DNA of 64,000 nt from DYRB01 sp963802205 (GCA_963802205.1 CAWDHW010000005.1:1-64000); one strand, 5' to 3'. Counted from the stretch's first letter, positions 49,643-59,281 are shown. Numbers and translations: made by a program. Notes: a model not told the origin generated them from the sequence alone.

Positions 49643-52600
49643 ATGCCCACAACGCCGTCCCCACAGCCCAACACCCTGCCACCTGAGCTTCAGGCCCTGA
49701 TCGAGGGCCGCATCCGCGACCCGTTTGCCCTGCTTGGCCGCCACCCGGATGGCGATCAGGTCTTGGTGCGCGTCCACCGGCCCCACACCGAGGCGGTATC
49801 CATCGCCGAGGGCGGCCACGTGCTGACCCGCATCGCCGGTACCGACCTGTTCGAGTGGCGGGGCCCGGCCGACGCGGTCCCGGAGCGCTATCGGCTCATC
49901 TTGCGCGACGACGACCACCGCGACCTCATCGCCCACGACCCCTACTGCTATCCGCCCCAGTGCCCGGACTTCGACCTGCACCTGTTCGGCGAGGGCCGGC
50001 TCTGGCACGCCTACCGCCTGCTCGGGGCCAGAGTCCACGAGGCCGATGGCGTTGCCGGGGTCCTGTTCGCCGTCTGGGCACCGAGCGCCGAGCGTGTCAG
50101 CGTGGTGGGAGACTTCAATCGCTGGGATGGGCGCACGCACCCCATGCGGGTCCATGGCAACGGGGTCTGGGAGCTGTTCATCCCCGACTTAGGCCCCGGC
50201 GCCCTATACAAATTCGAGATCCGCGGCGCCGGCGGCGGGGTCTTCCTGAAGTCCGACCCCTATGGTCGGCGCTTCGAGCTGCGGCCCAGCACCGCGACCA
50301 TCTGCGAGCCGCCGACGGACTATGGCTGGCAGGATGCCGACTGGCTCGCCGCCCGTGCCGCCCAGGACTGGCAGCGCGCCCCCATGTCCATTTACGAGGT
50401 CCATCTGGGGACCTGGCAACGCGGTCCCGAGGGAGAGTTCCTCGGCTACCGGGAGTTGGCGGAGCGCCTGGTGGCCCATGCCCTGGACCTGGGCTTCACC
50501 CACATCGAGCTGATGCCCGTCACCGAGCACCCCTACGACAAGTCCTGGGGCTATCAGGCCACCGGCTACTTCGCCCCCACCAGCCGCTTCGGCACCCCGG
50601 ACGACTTCCGCTGGTTCGTCGATCACTGCCACCGCAACGGCATCGGCGTCATCCTCGACTGGGTCCCGGCCCACTTCCCCAAGGACGCCCATGGCCTGGC
50701 CCGTTTCGACGGCACAGCCCTCTATGAACACGAGGACCCGCGCCTGGGGGAGCACCGCGACTGGTCCACCCTCATCTACAACTACGGCCGCCTGGAGGTG
50801 AAGACCTTCCTCATTTCCAGCGCCCTGTTCTGGCTGGAGGAATACCACATCGACGGGCTGCGCGTGGATGCGGTCGCCTCCATGCTCTATCTGGACTACT
50901 CCCGCGAGGCCGGCGAGTGGCTCCCCAACCGTTTCGGTGGGCGCGAGAACCTGGAGGCCATCGCCTTCCTGCGCGAGCTCAACGAGATCGCCCACGACCA
51001 GGTCCCCGGGGCCCTGGTGATGGCCGAGGAGTCCACCTCCTGGCCCCAGGTCACCAAGCCGACCTATGTCGGCGGCCTGGGCTTCGACCTCAAGTGGAAC
51101 ATGGGCTGGATGAACGACACCCTGCGCTACATCGAGCAGGAGCCGATCCATCGCCAGTACCATCAGGACATGCTGACCTTCAGCATGCTCTATGCGTTTA
51201 CCGAGAATTTCCTGCTCCCCTTCTCCCACGACGAGGTCACCCACGGCAAGCGCTCCCTGCTCTACAAGATGCCAGGGGACGAATGGCAGCGATTTGCCAA
51301 CCTGCGCCTGATCTACACGTACATGTTCACCCACCCGGGCAAAAAGCTCCTGTTCATGGGGTGCGAGTTCGGCCAGGGAGACGAGTGGAACGGCACCGAC
51401 GTGCTGCACTGGTATGTACTGGACTTCCCCAACCATCAGGGAATACAGCGCCTGGTCCGTGACCTCAATGCCCTGTACCGCGGGTGCAGTCCCCTGCATG
51501 GGCTGGACTTCGCCTGGCAGGGGTTCGACTGGATCGACTGCCACGATGCCCAGAACTCGGTCTTGGTCTTCCAGCGCAAGGACGGGGACGACTTCGTCCT
51601 GGTCGCCCTGAACTTCACGCCGGTGCCGCGAGAGGGTTATCGCGTCGGCGTGCCCAGACCCGGGCGCTACCGCGAGTTGTTCAATTCCGACTCCGGCGAC
51701 TACGCCGGCAGCGGCATGGGCAATGCGGCGGGACCCCTGGAGACCCAGGACATCCCCTGGATGAGCCAGGGGCAGTCCCTGACCATCACCCTGCCCCCGT
51801 TGGCGGGAATCGTCCTGCAGCTCCAGGAAGAGCCCGCGCGGGCCGCCGAGCCCGGGGGGCTGGCACGCAGGCCGGGGCTGGTACCCTACCCTCTCCCTGA
51901 TGGCAACCCCTGGCCGCCCCACAGCGGGCGCGGTCCAGGCGCGATGACGGCCAGACTCAAGGCAACAGCAATGGCGAAGAAACCCACAGGCAACAAGCGC
52001 ACCCCGGATCGGCCCAAGGCGTCAGCCCCGCCGCCCATCCCGGTACCGGCCACCATCCCGGTACCGACGACCGGCGCCGCATCGACGACAAGCCCGGCCC
52101 CAATCCCTGCACCAACCCCCGGCGCCGCGCCCAGGGCCGCCGTGCCCACGGCAGCCCAGGCAAGCGACCAGAGCCCGGTCACCGCTGCACCTCCGCCGAC
52201 CCAGCCTGTCCCCGCCGCGGTGGTTCAGCCTCAGCCCGCCGCGCAGGCGCGCATCGATACCCTGCCGGAGCCCAGCGAGATCACTGGCGGCGGGGTACAG
52301 AGTGCCCCGGCTGCCAGGAGCGAGGCCACGGTTCCAGCCCCCGCACCTGCGCCGGTGGGCAGCCCCGTTCCTGCGGCGCGGCGCGGGGACTCGCCCCCTG
52401 TCCCCGCCTGGGCCGAGCCGAATCCGGTTCCGCCTACAGCCAGTGCGATCAGCCCCGAGGCGGCCCCCGAGCCCAGCCCGGAGCCCCCCCTCGAGCTGGC
52501 CCCCGCGTTCATCCCGACACCCGAGCCCACGCCCGATCCTCCCACCTTCTCGCCTGGCCCCAGCCTCTACGTGGTCCAGATCACCCCGGAAATGGCCCCC

Positions 52601-54037
52601 ATCGCCAAGGTGGGGGGACTCGCGGACGTGGTCTTCGGCCTGAGCCGGGAGTTGGCCATCCGCGGCAACACCGTGGAGATCATCCTCCCCAAGTACGACA
52701 ACCTGCGCTACGACCACATCTTCGGTCTGCACGAGGTCTACAAGGACCTATGGGTCCCCTGGTACGACGGCGCCATCCACTGCACCGTGTATTTCGGTCT
52801 GGTCCACGACCGCAAGTGCTACTTCATCGAGCCCCACTCCCAGGACAATTTCTTCAACCGCGGGGCGGTCTACGGCTTCAACGACGACGTTCTGCGCTTC
52901 GCGTTCTTCTCCCGGGCGGCCATGGAGTACCTGTGGAAGGCCGGCAAGCACCCGGACATCATTCATTGCCACGACTGGCAGACGGCCCTGGTCCCGGTCC
53001 TGCTGTTTGAGATGTTTCAACGCCTGGGCATGAACCATCCGCGGGTGTGTCTGACCATCCACAACTTCGCCCACCAGGGGCTCACCAGCCCGGAGGTCCT
53101 GCGCGCCACGGGACTTCACCAGCCAGAACGTTACCTGTCCCCCGAGCGCCTGCGCGACAACCGTTACGTCAATGCCGTCAACCTGCTCAAGGGTGGCATC
53201 GTCTATTCCAACTTTGTCACCACCGTCTCGCCACGCTACGCCTTCGAGACCAAGGATCAGGGCCAGGGCTTCGGGCTGGAGCCGACCCTGCACACCCATC
53301 ACATGAAGTACGGCGGGGTGGTCAACGGCATCGACTACGACGTCTGGAACCCGGAGGTCGATCACCTGCTGCCTGTGCGCTTTGGCGTGGACAGCATCGA
53401 TGGCAAGTACGCCAACAAGGCCGCCCTGCGCCATCGCCTGATGCTGGCGGACAACGACAAACCCATCGTCGCCTTCATTGGTCGCCTCGACCCCCAGAAG
53501 GGCCTGGAACTGCTGCGCCACGCGATCTTTTACACCCTGGAACGTGGTGGACAGTTCGTCTTGCTGGGCTCCAGCCCAGACCCGCGCATCAATGCGGACT
53601 TCTGGGGCTTGAAGCAGATGCTCAACGACAGCCAGGACTGTCACCTGGAGATTGGCTTTGACGAGGAACTTTCTCACCTCATCTATGCCGGCTCCGACAT
53701 CATGCTGGTCCCCAGCCGCTTCGAGCCCTGTGGCCTGACCCAGCTCATCTCGCTGCGCTACGGCACCATCCCGGTGGTGCGCTCCGTGGGTGGGCTCGCG
53801 GACACCGTCTTCGACAAGGATCACGCCGCCCGCCCCATGCACGAGCGCAATGGCTACGTCTTCGAGCATTACGACAACGCCGGTCTGGAGTCCGCCCTGG
53901 AGCGGGCCATCGCCTGTTACTTCAAGTACCCGGAGCACTTCCGCGACCTGATGCGCAACGCCATGCGCACGGACTACTCATGGAATCACCCGGGACAGGA
54001 TTACCTGAACATCTACCACTACATCCGTAACAAGTAG
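49643..54037 (+). CDS. glgB-glgA: glycogen branching enzyme fused in frame to glycogen synthase (GlgB-GlgA reading frame)
   Basis: One 1464-codon reading frame. Residues 1-727 are GlgB (GH13 with CBM48): DPFALLGRHPDG, FAVWAPSAERVSVVGDFNRW, nucleophile Asp409 in GLRVDAVASMLY, acid/base Glu462 in MAEESTSWPQ, and PFSHDEVTHGKRSLL. Residues 728-972 are a Pro/Ala-rich linker. Residues 973-1464 are a GT5 glycogen synthase: ITPEMAPIAKVGGLADVVFG (ADP-glucose-binding K-x-G-G-L), VNGIDYDVWNPEVD, IGRLDPQKGL and SRFEPCGLTQLI. A natural glgA start may be the ATG at 51971 (MAKKPTGNK), preceded by AAGG. The fusion depends on a G6 run at 51854-51859: one more G would end GlgB at the TGA at 51898-51900, giving two adjacent genes. 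The two enzymes elongate and branch glycogen in the cytoplasm either way. Confidence 0.9.
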   Translation: MPTTPSPQPNTLPPELQALIEGRIRDPFALLGRHPDGDQVLVRVHRPHTEAVSIAEGGHVLTRIAGTDLFEWRGPADAVPERYRLILRDDDHRDLIAHDPYCYPPQCPDFDLHLFGEGRLWHAYRLLGARVHEADGVAGVLFAVWAPSAERVSVVGDFNRWDGRTHPMRVHGNGVWELFIPDLGPGALYKFEIRGAGGGVFLKSDPYGRRFELRPSTATICEPPTDYGWQDADWLAARAAQDWQRAPMSIYEVHLGTWQRGPEGEFLGYRELAERLVAHALDLGFTHIELMPVTEHPYDKSWGYQATGYFAPTSRFGTPDDFRWFVDHCHRNGIGVILDWVPAHFPKDAHGLARFDGTALYEHEDPRLGEHRDWSTLIYNYGRLEVKTFLISSALFWLEEYHIDGLRVDAVASMLYLDYSREAGEWLPNRFGGRENLEAIAFLRELNEIAHDQVPGALVMAEESTSWPQVTKPTYVGGLGFDLKWNMGWMNDTLRYIEQEPIHRQYHQDMLTFSMLYAFTENFLLPFSHDEVTHGKRSLLYKMPGDEWQRFANLRLIYTYMFTHPGKKLLFMGCEFGQGDEWNGTDVLHWYVLDFPNHQGIQRLVRDLNALYRGCSPLHGLDFAWQGFDWIDCHDAQNSVLVFQRKDGDDFVLVALNFTPVPREGYRVGVPRPGRYRELFNSDSGDYAGSGMGNAAGPLETQDIPWMSQGQSLTITLPPLAGIVLQLQEEPARAAEPGGLARRPGLVPYPLPDGNPWPPHSGRGPGAMTARLKATAMAKKPTGNKRTPDRPKASAPPPIPVPATIPVPTTGAASTTSPAPIPAPTPGAAPRAAVPTAAQASDQSPVTAAPPPTQPVPAAVVQPQPAAQARIDTLPEPSEITGGGVQSAPAARSEATVPAPAPAPVGSPVPAARRGDSPPVPAWAEPNPVPPTASAISPEAAPEPSPEPPLELAPAFIPTPEPTPDPPTFSPGPSLYVVQITPEMAPIAKVGGLADVVFGLSRELAIRGNTVEIILPKYDNLRYDHIFGLHEVYKDLWVPWYDGAIHCTVYFGLVHDRKCYFIEPHSQDNFFNRGAVYGFNDDVLRFAFFSRAAMEYLWKAGKHPDIIHCHDWQTALVPVLLFEMFQRLGMNHPRVCLTIHNFAHQGLTSPEVLRATGLHQPERYLSPERLRDNRYVNAVNLLKGGIVYSNFVTTVSPRYAFETKDQGQGFGLEPTLHTHHMKYGGVVNGIDYDVWNPEVDHLLPVRFGVDSIDGKYANKAALRHRLMLADNDKPIVAFIGRLDPQKGLELLRHAIFYTLERGGQFVLLGSSPDPRINADFWGLKQMLNDSQDCHLEIGFDEELSHLIYAGSDIMLVPSRFEPCGLTQLISLRYGTIPVVRSVGGLADTVFDKDHAARPMHERNGYVFEHYDNAGLESALERAIACYFKYPEHFRDLMRNAMRTDYSWNHPGQDYLNIYHYIRNK

Positions 54038-54097
54038 CGGGTTTCGTCGGGTGCACGATCGGCGGCCAAACAACAACGACTCAGGACTTCGGGCCCG

Positions 54098-55363
54098 ATG
54101 AAGATCTACAACCTCTTTCCCCTCATCGCCGGCCCTGTCGGCAATTGGAAACCCCACCTGATGCGGGCCGCCGACATGGGCTTCGATTGGGTCTTCGTCA
54201 ATCCGATCCAGCGGCTAGGGCGCTCCGGCAGCCTCTATTCCATCGCGGATTACCTGGCCATCAACCCGGCCCTGCTCACCCCAGGCAGCCGCAAGGCACC
54301 CGCGGAACAAGTCCGCGCCATGTCCAAGGTTGCCCAGGGCCTGGGGCTGCGCCTGATGATCGACCTGGTCATCAACCACTGCGCGGTGGACTCGGCCCTG
54401 GTCAAGACCCATCCGGACTGGTTCCTGCGCGACGGTGGCGGCGTCGCCAATCCCTTCTGTGTCGAGGCCGACGGGAACAAGATCGTCTGGCGGGACCTGG
54501 CCCAATTCGACCACTCCGGGTCGCGCGATGCCGAGGGGCTGCTGCGCTACTGCGGCGATGTGGTGGAGTATCTGATCGGGCTGGGCTTCCACGGCTTCCG
54601 CTGCGATGCCGCCTACCAGATCCCGGGCCATTTTTGGCGCCGCCTCATCGGACGCATCCGCGCCGCCCACCCGGAGGTCACCTTCGTCGCCGAGACCCTG
54701 GGCTGCTCCCCGGAGCAGACCCGCGATACCGCCGCCGCGGGCTTCGACTGGATTTTCAACAGCGCCAAGTGGTGGGACTACACCAGCCCCTGGCTCCTGG
54801 AACAGCACGAGCTGACCCGTAACATCGCCCCGTCCATTGGCTTTCCCGAGAGCCACGACACACAACGCCTGTTCGCCGAGACCAACGGCAACCTGGAGGC
54901 CCAAAAGCAGCGCTACCTCTTCACCGCGTTGTTCTCTGCCGGAGTCATGGTCCCCGTGGGCTATGAATTCGGCTTCCGGCGGCGCCTGGACGTGGTGCGG
55001 ACCCACCCTGGCGACTGGGAGGAGACGGGTGTGGATCTCACAGACTACATCCGCCGGGTCAATGCCATCAAGGACGCCCATCCGATCTTCCAGGAAGACG
55101 GCCTGATCCAATGCCTGTACCACCCCGATCCCGCCATCCTGGTGCTCTGGAAGGGCACCAGCCGTGGGTCGGACCAGGCCCTGCTGATTCTGAACAAGGA
55201 CCCCCACAATTGGCAGCACTTCCACACCCCGGACCTCTACCAGTACATCCAGGCCCCGCCGCCGCTCAAGGACGTCTCGCCTGAGTGGCCCATGGACCAC
55301 ATCCCCAGCCCCTTCGACTACGACCTGCCGCCGGCCGCGGCGCGTGTGCTGGTTACGCGCTGA
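54098..55363 (+). CDS. GH13 alpha-amylase family enzyme (short form, GlgE/amylase-like)
   Basis: A 421-residue protein consisting mostly of a GH13 TIM barrel. It begins KIYNLFPLIAGPVGNWKPHL, then GFDWVFVNPIQ and MIDLVINHCAVDSALVKTHP (conserved N-H). The nucleophile is the Asp in FRCDAAYQIP, the acid/base the Glu in FVAETLGC, and the third carboxylate is in FPESHDTQRL. The small C-terminal domain contains ALLILNKDPHN. Parts of the barrel recall GlgE-type maltosyltransferases but it is much shorter, so the reaction (hydrolysis or transfer) is not certain. It follows the glycogen synthase gene by 60 bp and is probably in the same operon. Confidence 0.85.
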   Translation: MKIYNLFPLIAGPVGNWKPHLMRAADMGFDWVFVNPIQRLGRSGSLYSIADYLAINPALLTPGSRKAPAEQVRAMSKVAQGLGLRLMIDLVINHCAVDSALVKTHPDWFLRDGGGVANPFCVEADGNKIVWRDLAQFDHSGSRDAEGLLRYCGDVVEYLIGLGFHGFRCDAAYQIPGHFWRRLIGRIRAAHPEVTFVAETLGCSPEQTRDTAAAGFDWIFNSAKWWDYTSPWLLEQHELTRNIAPSIGFPESHDTQRLFAETNGNLEAQKQRYLFTALFSAGVMVPVGYEFGFRRRLDVVRTHPGDWEETGVDLTDYIRRVNAIKDAHPIFQEDGLIQCLYHPDPAILVLWKGTSRGSDQALLILNKDPHNWQHFHTPDLYQYIQAPPPLKDVSPEWPMDHIPSPFDYDLPPAAARVLVTR

Positions 55364-55442
55364 CCCTGCTTCTCAGGAAGGCCCACCAATTGGCCTGGTA
55401 GTCGGTGCGAATGAATTCGCACATAGGCACACACCGCCAATG

Positions 55443-55471
55443 AAAAAGGCCAGATCGAAGACCTGGCCTTT
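55443..55471 (-). terminator. intrinsic terminator downstream of tRNA-Ala
   Basis: On the minus strand: AAAGGCCAG, a short GTCTTCGAT centre and CTGGCCTTT, followed by TTC. The near-perfect stem of at least nine pairs with a T-run is a good intrinsic terminator. It begins 8 bp past the tRNA 3' end and may also serve the convergent GH13 gene. Confidence 0.75.
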
Positions 55472-55479
55472 CAACTAAA

Positions 55480-55555
<76 letters not shown>

Positions 55556-55688
55556 ATTAAATCGGTATTCACGCAGGCCAGGCTCCATTACCCGGCGCTT
55601 CTGGTCATTCCCTGTCTGAGCCCCGCCAGGCCCACCGACCCGACCAAGGACGGGCATTGTAGCATCGCCCCCGATGCTGGCAAGGGCC

Positions 55689-56507
55689 TCAGTAGGCCGC
55701 CCGGTGCAGGACCAGTTCGAGCACCGCCTTGCTGCCGAAATAGGCCAGGATCAGCATGACGAAGCCTGTCAGGGTCCAGATGATGGCGGTCCGTCCACGC
55801 CACCCGTAGCGGTGGCGGCCCACCAGCAAGGCCCCGAAGACCAGCCAGGCGAGGGTCGAAAGCACGGTCTTGTGAACCAGGTGCTGGGCGAACATGTTCT
55901 CCAGGAAGGCAAAGCCGCTGGCCAGGGCCAGGGTCAGCAGGACAAAGCCCGCCGCGATCATTTCGAACAGCAGGCTCTCCATGGTCTGCAGGGGCGGCAG
56001 GGCGCGGATGAAGCCGCCTGGGTGCCGGTTATGGAGGTGGCCGTCCTGGATCGCCAGCAGGATGGCCTGGACGCTGGCCAGGGTCAGCAGACTGTATGCG
56101 AGCATGGACAGCAGGACGTGGATCTTGAGGTTCCACCCGGCCGCCTGGGGCATGAAGCTGGCGCTGGGGTAACGGGCATCCAGATAAAGGGTCAAGGCCG
56201 CTATGGGCAGCAAGGCCAGCCCCAGGTTTTCCACCGGCTTGGTGGTGCTGGAAAACAGCAGCAGGGTGACCACAGTCCAGGAGGTGAGGGCCAAGGCATT
56301 GAAGAAGCCCAGGTTGAGCCCCGGCTGGCTGAAGATGCTTGCATAGACCAACCAGGTGTGCAGCGCCAACCCCACAAATCCGACCGCGATGGCCAGTTGC
56401 CGGGAGGGCAATCGGGGGGCATCGGCGCGGAACAGGCGCGCGGCGATGGCGGCGGCGCTCGCCAGGTAGCAGACGATGGCGATGGCGGCGATGGCGTAAT
56501 GGCTCAT
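55689..56507 (-). CDS. ypjD: inner-membrane protein YpjD, cytochrome c assembly (CcsA/CcmC-like) family
   Basis: Polytopic membrane protein of 272 residues with about eight helices, belonging to the CcmC/CcsA haem-handling superfamily. The tryptophan-poor YpjD branch is indicated by NALALTSWTVVTLLLFSSTT, WNLKIHVLLSMLAYSLLTLA and HKTVLSTLAWLVFGALLVGR, with conserved His residues in LKIHVLLS and LVHKTVLS. YpjD is typically divergent from ffh in gammaproteobacteria, exactly as here. Its precise role is not known; haem or membrane-protein maturation is assumed. The ATG at 56507 gives MSHYAIAAIAIV. Confidence 0.9.
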   Translation of the reverse strand: MSHYAIAAIAIVCYLASAAAIAARLFRADAPRLPSRQLAIAVGFVGLALHTWLVYASIFSQPGLNLGFFNALALTSWTVVTLLLFSSTTKPVENLGLALLPIAALTLYLDARYPSASFMPQAAGWNLKIHVLLSMLAYSLLTLASVQAILLAIQDGHLHNRHPGGFIRALPPLQTMESLLFEMIAAGFVLLTLALASGFAFLENMFAQHLVHKTVLSTLAWLVFGALLVGRHRYGWRGRTAIIWTLTGFVMLILAYFGSKAVLELVLHRAAY

Positions 56508-56826
56508 GGTCCGCGAATGATGACATAGAGACCCGCGCGCCTGCACGCGGCATCGGTAGCGCATGCCACTTACCAACTTCATTCCAGCCTCTCACACAGA
56601 CACGGAGAACATCGCGCGTTGTTCTTGATCTCTCTGTGATCTCCGTGCCTCCGTGAGCGCCATTCCGAGCCGGCGGCGAGCGGTAGAACGGCAACGGCCA
56701 GGTAGTGAGTTGTCCCGGGCAGGGCTGCCGCCGTCACTGGGATTGGCCTATACTCCGCCGCTTTGCGCAGGGTCGGGTCCAACCCCAACCTACAGGCCGC
56801 GCCGGATCGTCTCATCGGGGTAGAGC
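56508..56826. promoter_or_regulatory. divergent ypjD/ffh intergenic region with a candidate ffh promoter
   Basis: 319 bp shared by two divergent genes. TATACT at 56750-56755, 71 bp before the ffh ATG, is a good -10 match for a sigma-70 promoter on the plus strand; no convincing -35 box was found at the proper distance. Nothing else was recognised. Confidence 0.35.
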
Positions 56827-58224
56827 ATGTTCGAGAACTTGCAGGGTCGTTTCGCCAAGGTACTGAATAACCTGCGCGGCCAGGGCCGCCTGACCGAGGA
56901 CAACATCCAGGACACCCTGCGCGAGGTGCGCATGGCCCTGCTCGAGGCCGACGTCGCCCTGCCCGTGGTACGCGAGTTCATCGAACACGTCCGCCAACAG
57001 GCCCTAGGTGAGGAGGTCACCAAGTCACTGACCCCGGGTCAGGTTCTGATCAAGGTCGTCCACGACGAACTGGTACGGGTGATGGGCGAGGCCAACGAGG
57101 CCCTCGACCTCGCCACCCAGCCCCCTGCCGTGGTGTTGATGGCGGGGCTTCAGGGCTCCGGCAAGACCACCAGCGCGGCCAAGCTGGCCCGGCTGCTCTC
57201 CGAGCGCCACAAGAAGAAGGTCATGGTGGTGAGCTGCGACGTCTATCGTCCCGCAGCCATCGAGCAGTTACGCACCCTTGCCGTCGAGGTCGGGGCCGAG
57301 TTCTTCCCCAGCACTAAGGACCAGGACCCGGTGGCCATCGCCCGTGCGGCCCTGGATTACGCCCGCAAGCACTACAAGGATGTCCTGATCGTCGATACCG
57401 CAGGCCGGCTACACATCGATGCGGCGATGATGGAGGAAATCCGCGCCCTGCACGCGGCCGTCGCCCCGGTCGAGACCCTGTTCGTAGTGGACAGCATGAC
57501 CGGCCAGGACGCCGCCAACACCGCCAAGGCCTTCGGCGACGCCCTGCCCCTGACCGGTGTGATTCTGACCAAGACCGACGGCGACGCACGCGGCGGCGCG
57601 GCCCTTTCCATCCGCCACGTCACCGGCAAGCCCATCAAGTTCATCGGCGTGGGCGAGAAGACCACGGCCCTGGAGCCCTTCTACCCGGAGCGTCTGGCCT
57701 CGCGCATCCTGGACATGGGCGACGTGGTCTCCCTGGTGGAGGAGGTGCAGCGCAAGGTCGATCAGGATCAGGCCCAACGCCTGGTGCAGAAACTCAAGAA
57801 GGGCGGTTTCGACCTGGCGGATTTTCGCGATCAGATCAAGCAGATGGCCAATATGGGCGGGATGGCGGGGCTGATGGACAAGCTCCCCGGCATGGGCCAG
57901 GTCCCCGACCACGTCAAGAACCAAGTCAACGACCGCGAGATGAAGAAGCTGGTGGCCATGATCGACTCCATGACCCCCAAGGAGCGTGCCTTCCCGGACA
58001 TCATCAAAGGGGCACGCAAGCGCCGCATCGCCACCGGCTCCGGGACCCAGGTCCAGGATGTCAACCGCCTGCTCAAGCAGTTCGACCAGATGCAGCGGGT
58101 CATGAAAAAGATGAAGGGCGGCGGCATGGCCAAGATGCTGCGCGGCCTCAAGGGCCGGCTGCCCGGCGGCATGGGGGGCATGGGGGGCATGGGGGGCTTC
58201 CCGCCCGGGGGCTTCCCACGCTGA
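56827..58224 (+). CDS. ffh: signal recognition particle protein Ffh (SRP54)
   Basis: GTPase that binds 4.5S RNA and hydrophobic signal sequences and delivers ribosomes to FtsY for co-translational membrane insertion. The 465-residue protein has the N-domain helices (LQGRFAKVLNNLRGQGRLTE), G1 GLQGSGKTTSAAKLARLL, G3 VDTAGRLHID, G4 LTKTDGDARGG, and the Met-rich M domain (KQMANMGGMAGLMDKLPGMG, GSGTQVQDVNRLLKQFDQM). It ends with a GGMGGMGG tail, a common Ffh feature. It is followed by the ribosomal gene cluster. Confidence 0.97.
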   Translation: MFENLQGRFAKVLNNLRGQGRLTEDNIQDTLREVRMALLEADVALPVVREFIEHVRQQALGEEVTKSLTPGQVLIKVVHDELVRVMGEANEALDLATQPPAVVLMAGLQGSGKTTSAAKLARLLSERHKKKVMVVSCDVYRPAAIEQLRTLAVEVGAEFFPSTKDQDPVAIARAALDYARKHYKDVLIVDTAGRLHIDAAMMEEIRALHAAVAPVETLFVVDSMTGQDAANTAKAFGDALPLTGVILTKTDGDARGGAALSIRHVTGKPIKFIGVGEKTTALEPFYPERLASRILDMGDVVSLVEEVQRKVDQDQAQRLVQKLKKGGFDLADFRDQIKQMANMGGMAGLMDKLPGMGQVPDHVKNQVNDREMKKLVAMIDSMTPKERAFPDIIKGARKRRIATGSGTQVQDVNRLLKQFDQMQRVMKKMKGGGMAKMLRGLKGRLPGGMGGMGGMGGFPPGGFPR

Positions 58225-58351
58225 TGTTGAACGCTCCATTCGGCACCATGCTGCTTCCAATCCTGCCGCTTTCGTGTATATTTGCGCGTTTTCCTGCGCC
58301 CTTATTTCCCAGCAATCGCCCAGCCACCGGCTGGACCAGGTACAAGACAAC

Positions 58352-58603
58352 ATGGTTAAGATCCGCCTGACCCGCGGCGGCGCCAAGAAGCGCCCCTTCT
58401 ATCAGATCGTCGTCGCCGACATCCGCTCCAAGCGCGATGGCCGCTACATCGAGCGCATCGGCTTCTACAACCCCGGCGCCGTCGGCGGTGAGGAGAAGGT
58501 CCGTGTCGATGTGGCCCGTGCCGATCACTGGATCGGCCTGGGTGCCCAGCCGACCGATCGCGTTGCCCAACTCCTGGCCACGGCCCCGCGCCCGGCCGCT
58601 TAA
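58352..58603 (+). CDS. rpsP: 30S ribosomal protein S16
   Basis: Small-subunit assembly protein of 83 residues, normal length. It has MVKIRLTRGGAKKRPFYQIV, DGRYIERIGFYNPG and WIGLGAQPTDRVAQLL. The ATG at 58352 gives the invariant MVKIRL start; a longer in-frame reading from 58274 is not conserved. It is the first gene of rpsP-rimM-trmD-rplS, which should be one transcript. Confidence 0.97.
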   Translation: MVKIRLTRGGAKKRPFYQIVVADIRSKRDGRYIERIGFYNPGAVGGEEKVRVDVARADHWIGLGAQPTDRVAQLLATAPRPAA

Positions 58604-58735
58604 GGTAACCCCAGAACGGCCGTCCGGGCAGACCGCGAGCGCGGACCATCCAAGCGTGCACTGACGGCCACGGGTGGTGATCGGCCAGCCGCGGCCCCGA
58701 TCCTAGCCCTTGTCCGGGACAGACCAAAGGGCGAT

Positions 58736-59281
58736 ATGAACGATCAGACCCCTCCCGGACCCGGGGATCAGGCCCAGCCGCCGCGCATGTTGGTGCTGGG
58801 GCATATCGGCGCGGTCCACGGTGTGCGTGGCTGGGTCAAGGTCCATTCCGAGACCGACCCCATCGAGAACGTGCTGCGTTATCGCCCCTGGCATCTGCGC
58901 GGCCCCGGCCTGGCCGAGCAGACCTTGGAGCCGGCGGAGTGGCGGCACCAGGGAAAGGGACTCGTAGTTCGGTTTGCCGGGTACGATGATCGGGATAAGT
59001 CCGCCGCCCTGGTCGGGGCCGAGATCCTCATACCAAGGACCCAGCTCCCGCCGCCGCGGGCCGGCGAGTTCTACTGGTGCGACCTGGAGGGGCTGGCGGT
59101 GACAACCCCGGACGGTGTGGACCTCGGCCGGGTCGATCACCTCTTCGCCACCGGGTCCAACGATGTGATCTGCGTGAAGGGTGAGCGTGAGCGCCTGATC
59201 CCCTTCGTCTGGGGCGATGTCATCAAGGACGTGGATTTTTCCGGCGGGCGTATCCTGGTGGACTGGGACCCTGACTTCTAG
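58736..59281 (+). CDS. rimM: ribosome maturation factor RimM
   Basis: Binds S19 and the 30S head during 16S rRNA maturation. The 181-residue protein has the RimM N-domain (VLGHIGAVHGVRGWVKVHSE) and the PRC-barrel (GEFYWCDLEGLAV, LIPFVWGDVIKDVDF). The N-terminal 17 residues are Pro/Gln-rich and variable. It is the second gene of the cluster, with trmD starting 21 bp later. Confidence 0.96.
   Translation: MNDQTPPGPGDQAQPPRMLVLGHIGAVHGVRGWVKVHSETDPIENVLRYRPWHLRGPGLAEQTLEPAEWRHQGKGLVVRFAGYDDRDKSAALVGAEILIPRTQLPPPRAGEFYWCDLEGLAVTTPDGVDLGRVDHLFATGSNDVICVKGERERLIPFVWGDVIKDVDFSGGRILVDWDPDF

Noticed and set aside
50204..51922. 572-codon minus-strand open frame
   Set aside because: Exactly antisense to glgB, no recognisable domain, low-complexity composition typical of reverse frames in GC-rich DNA.
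58160..58224. GGMGGMGG tail of Ffh as a relative of the Met-rich protein
   Set aside because: Gly/Met tails are common at Ffh C-termini; the resemblance is compositional only.
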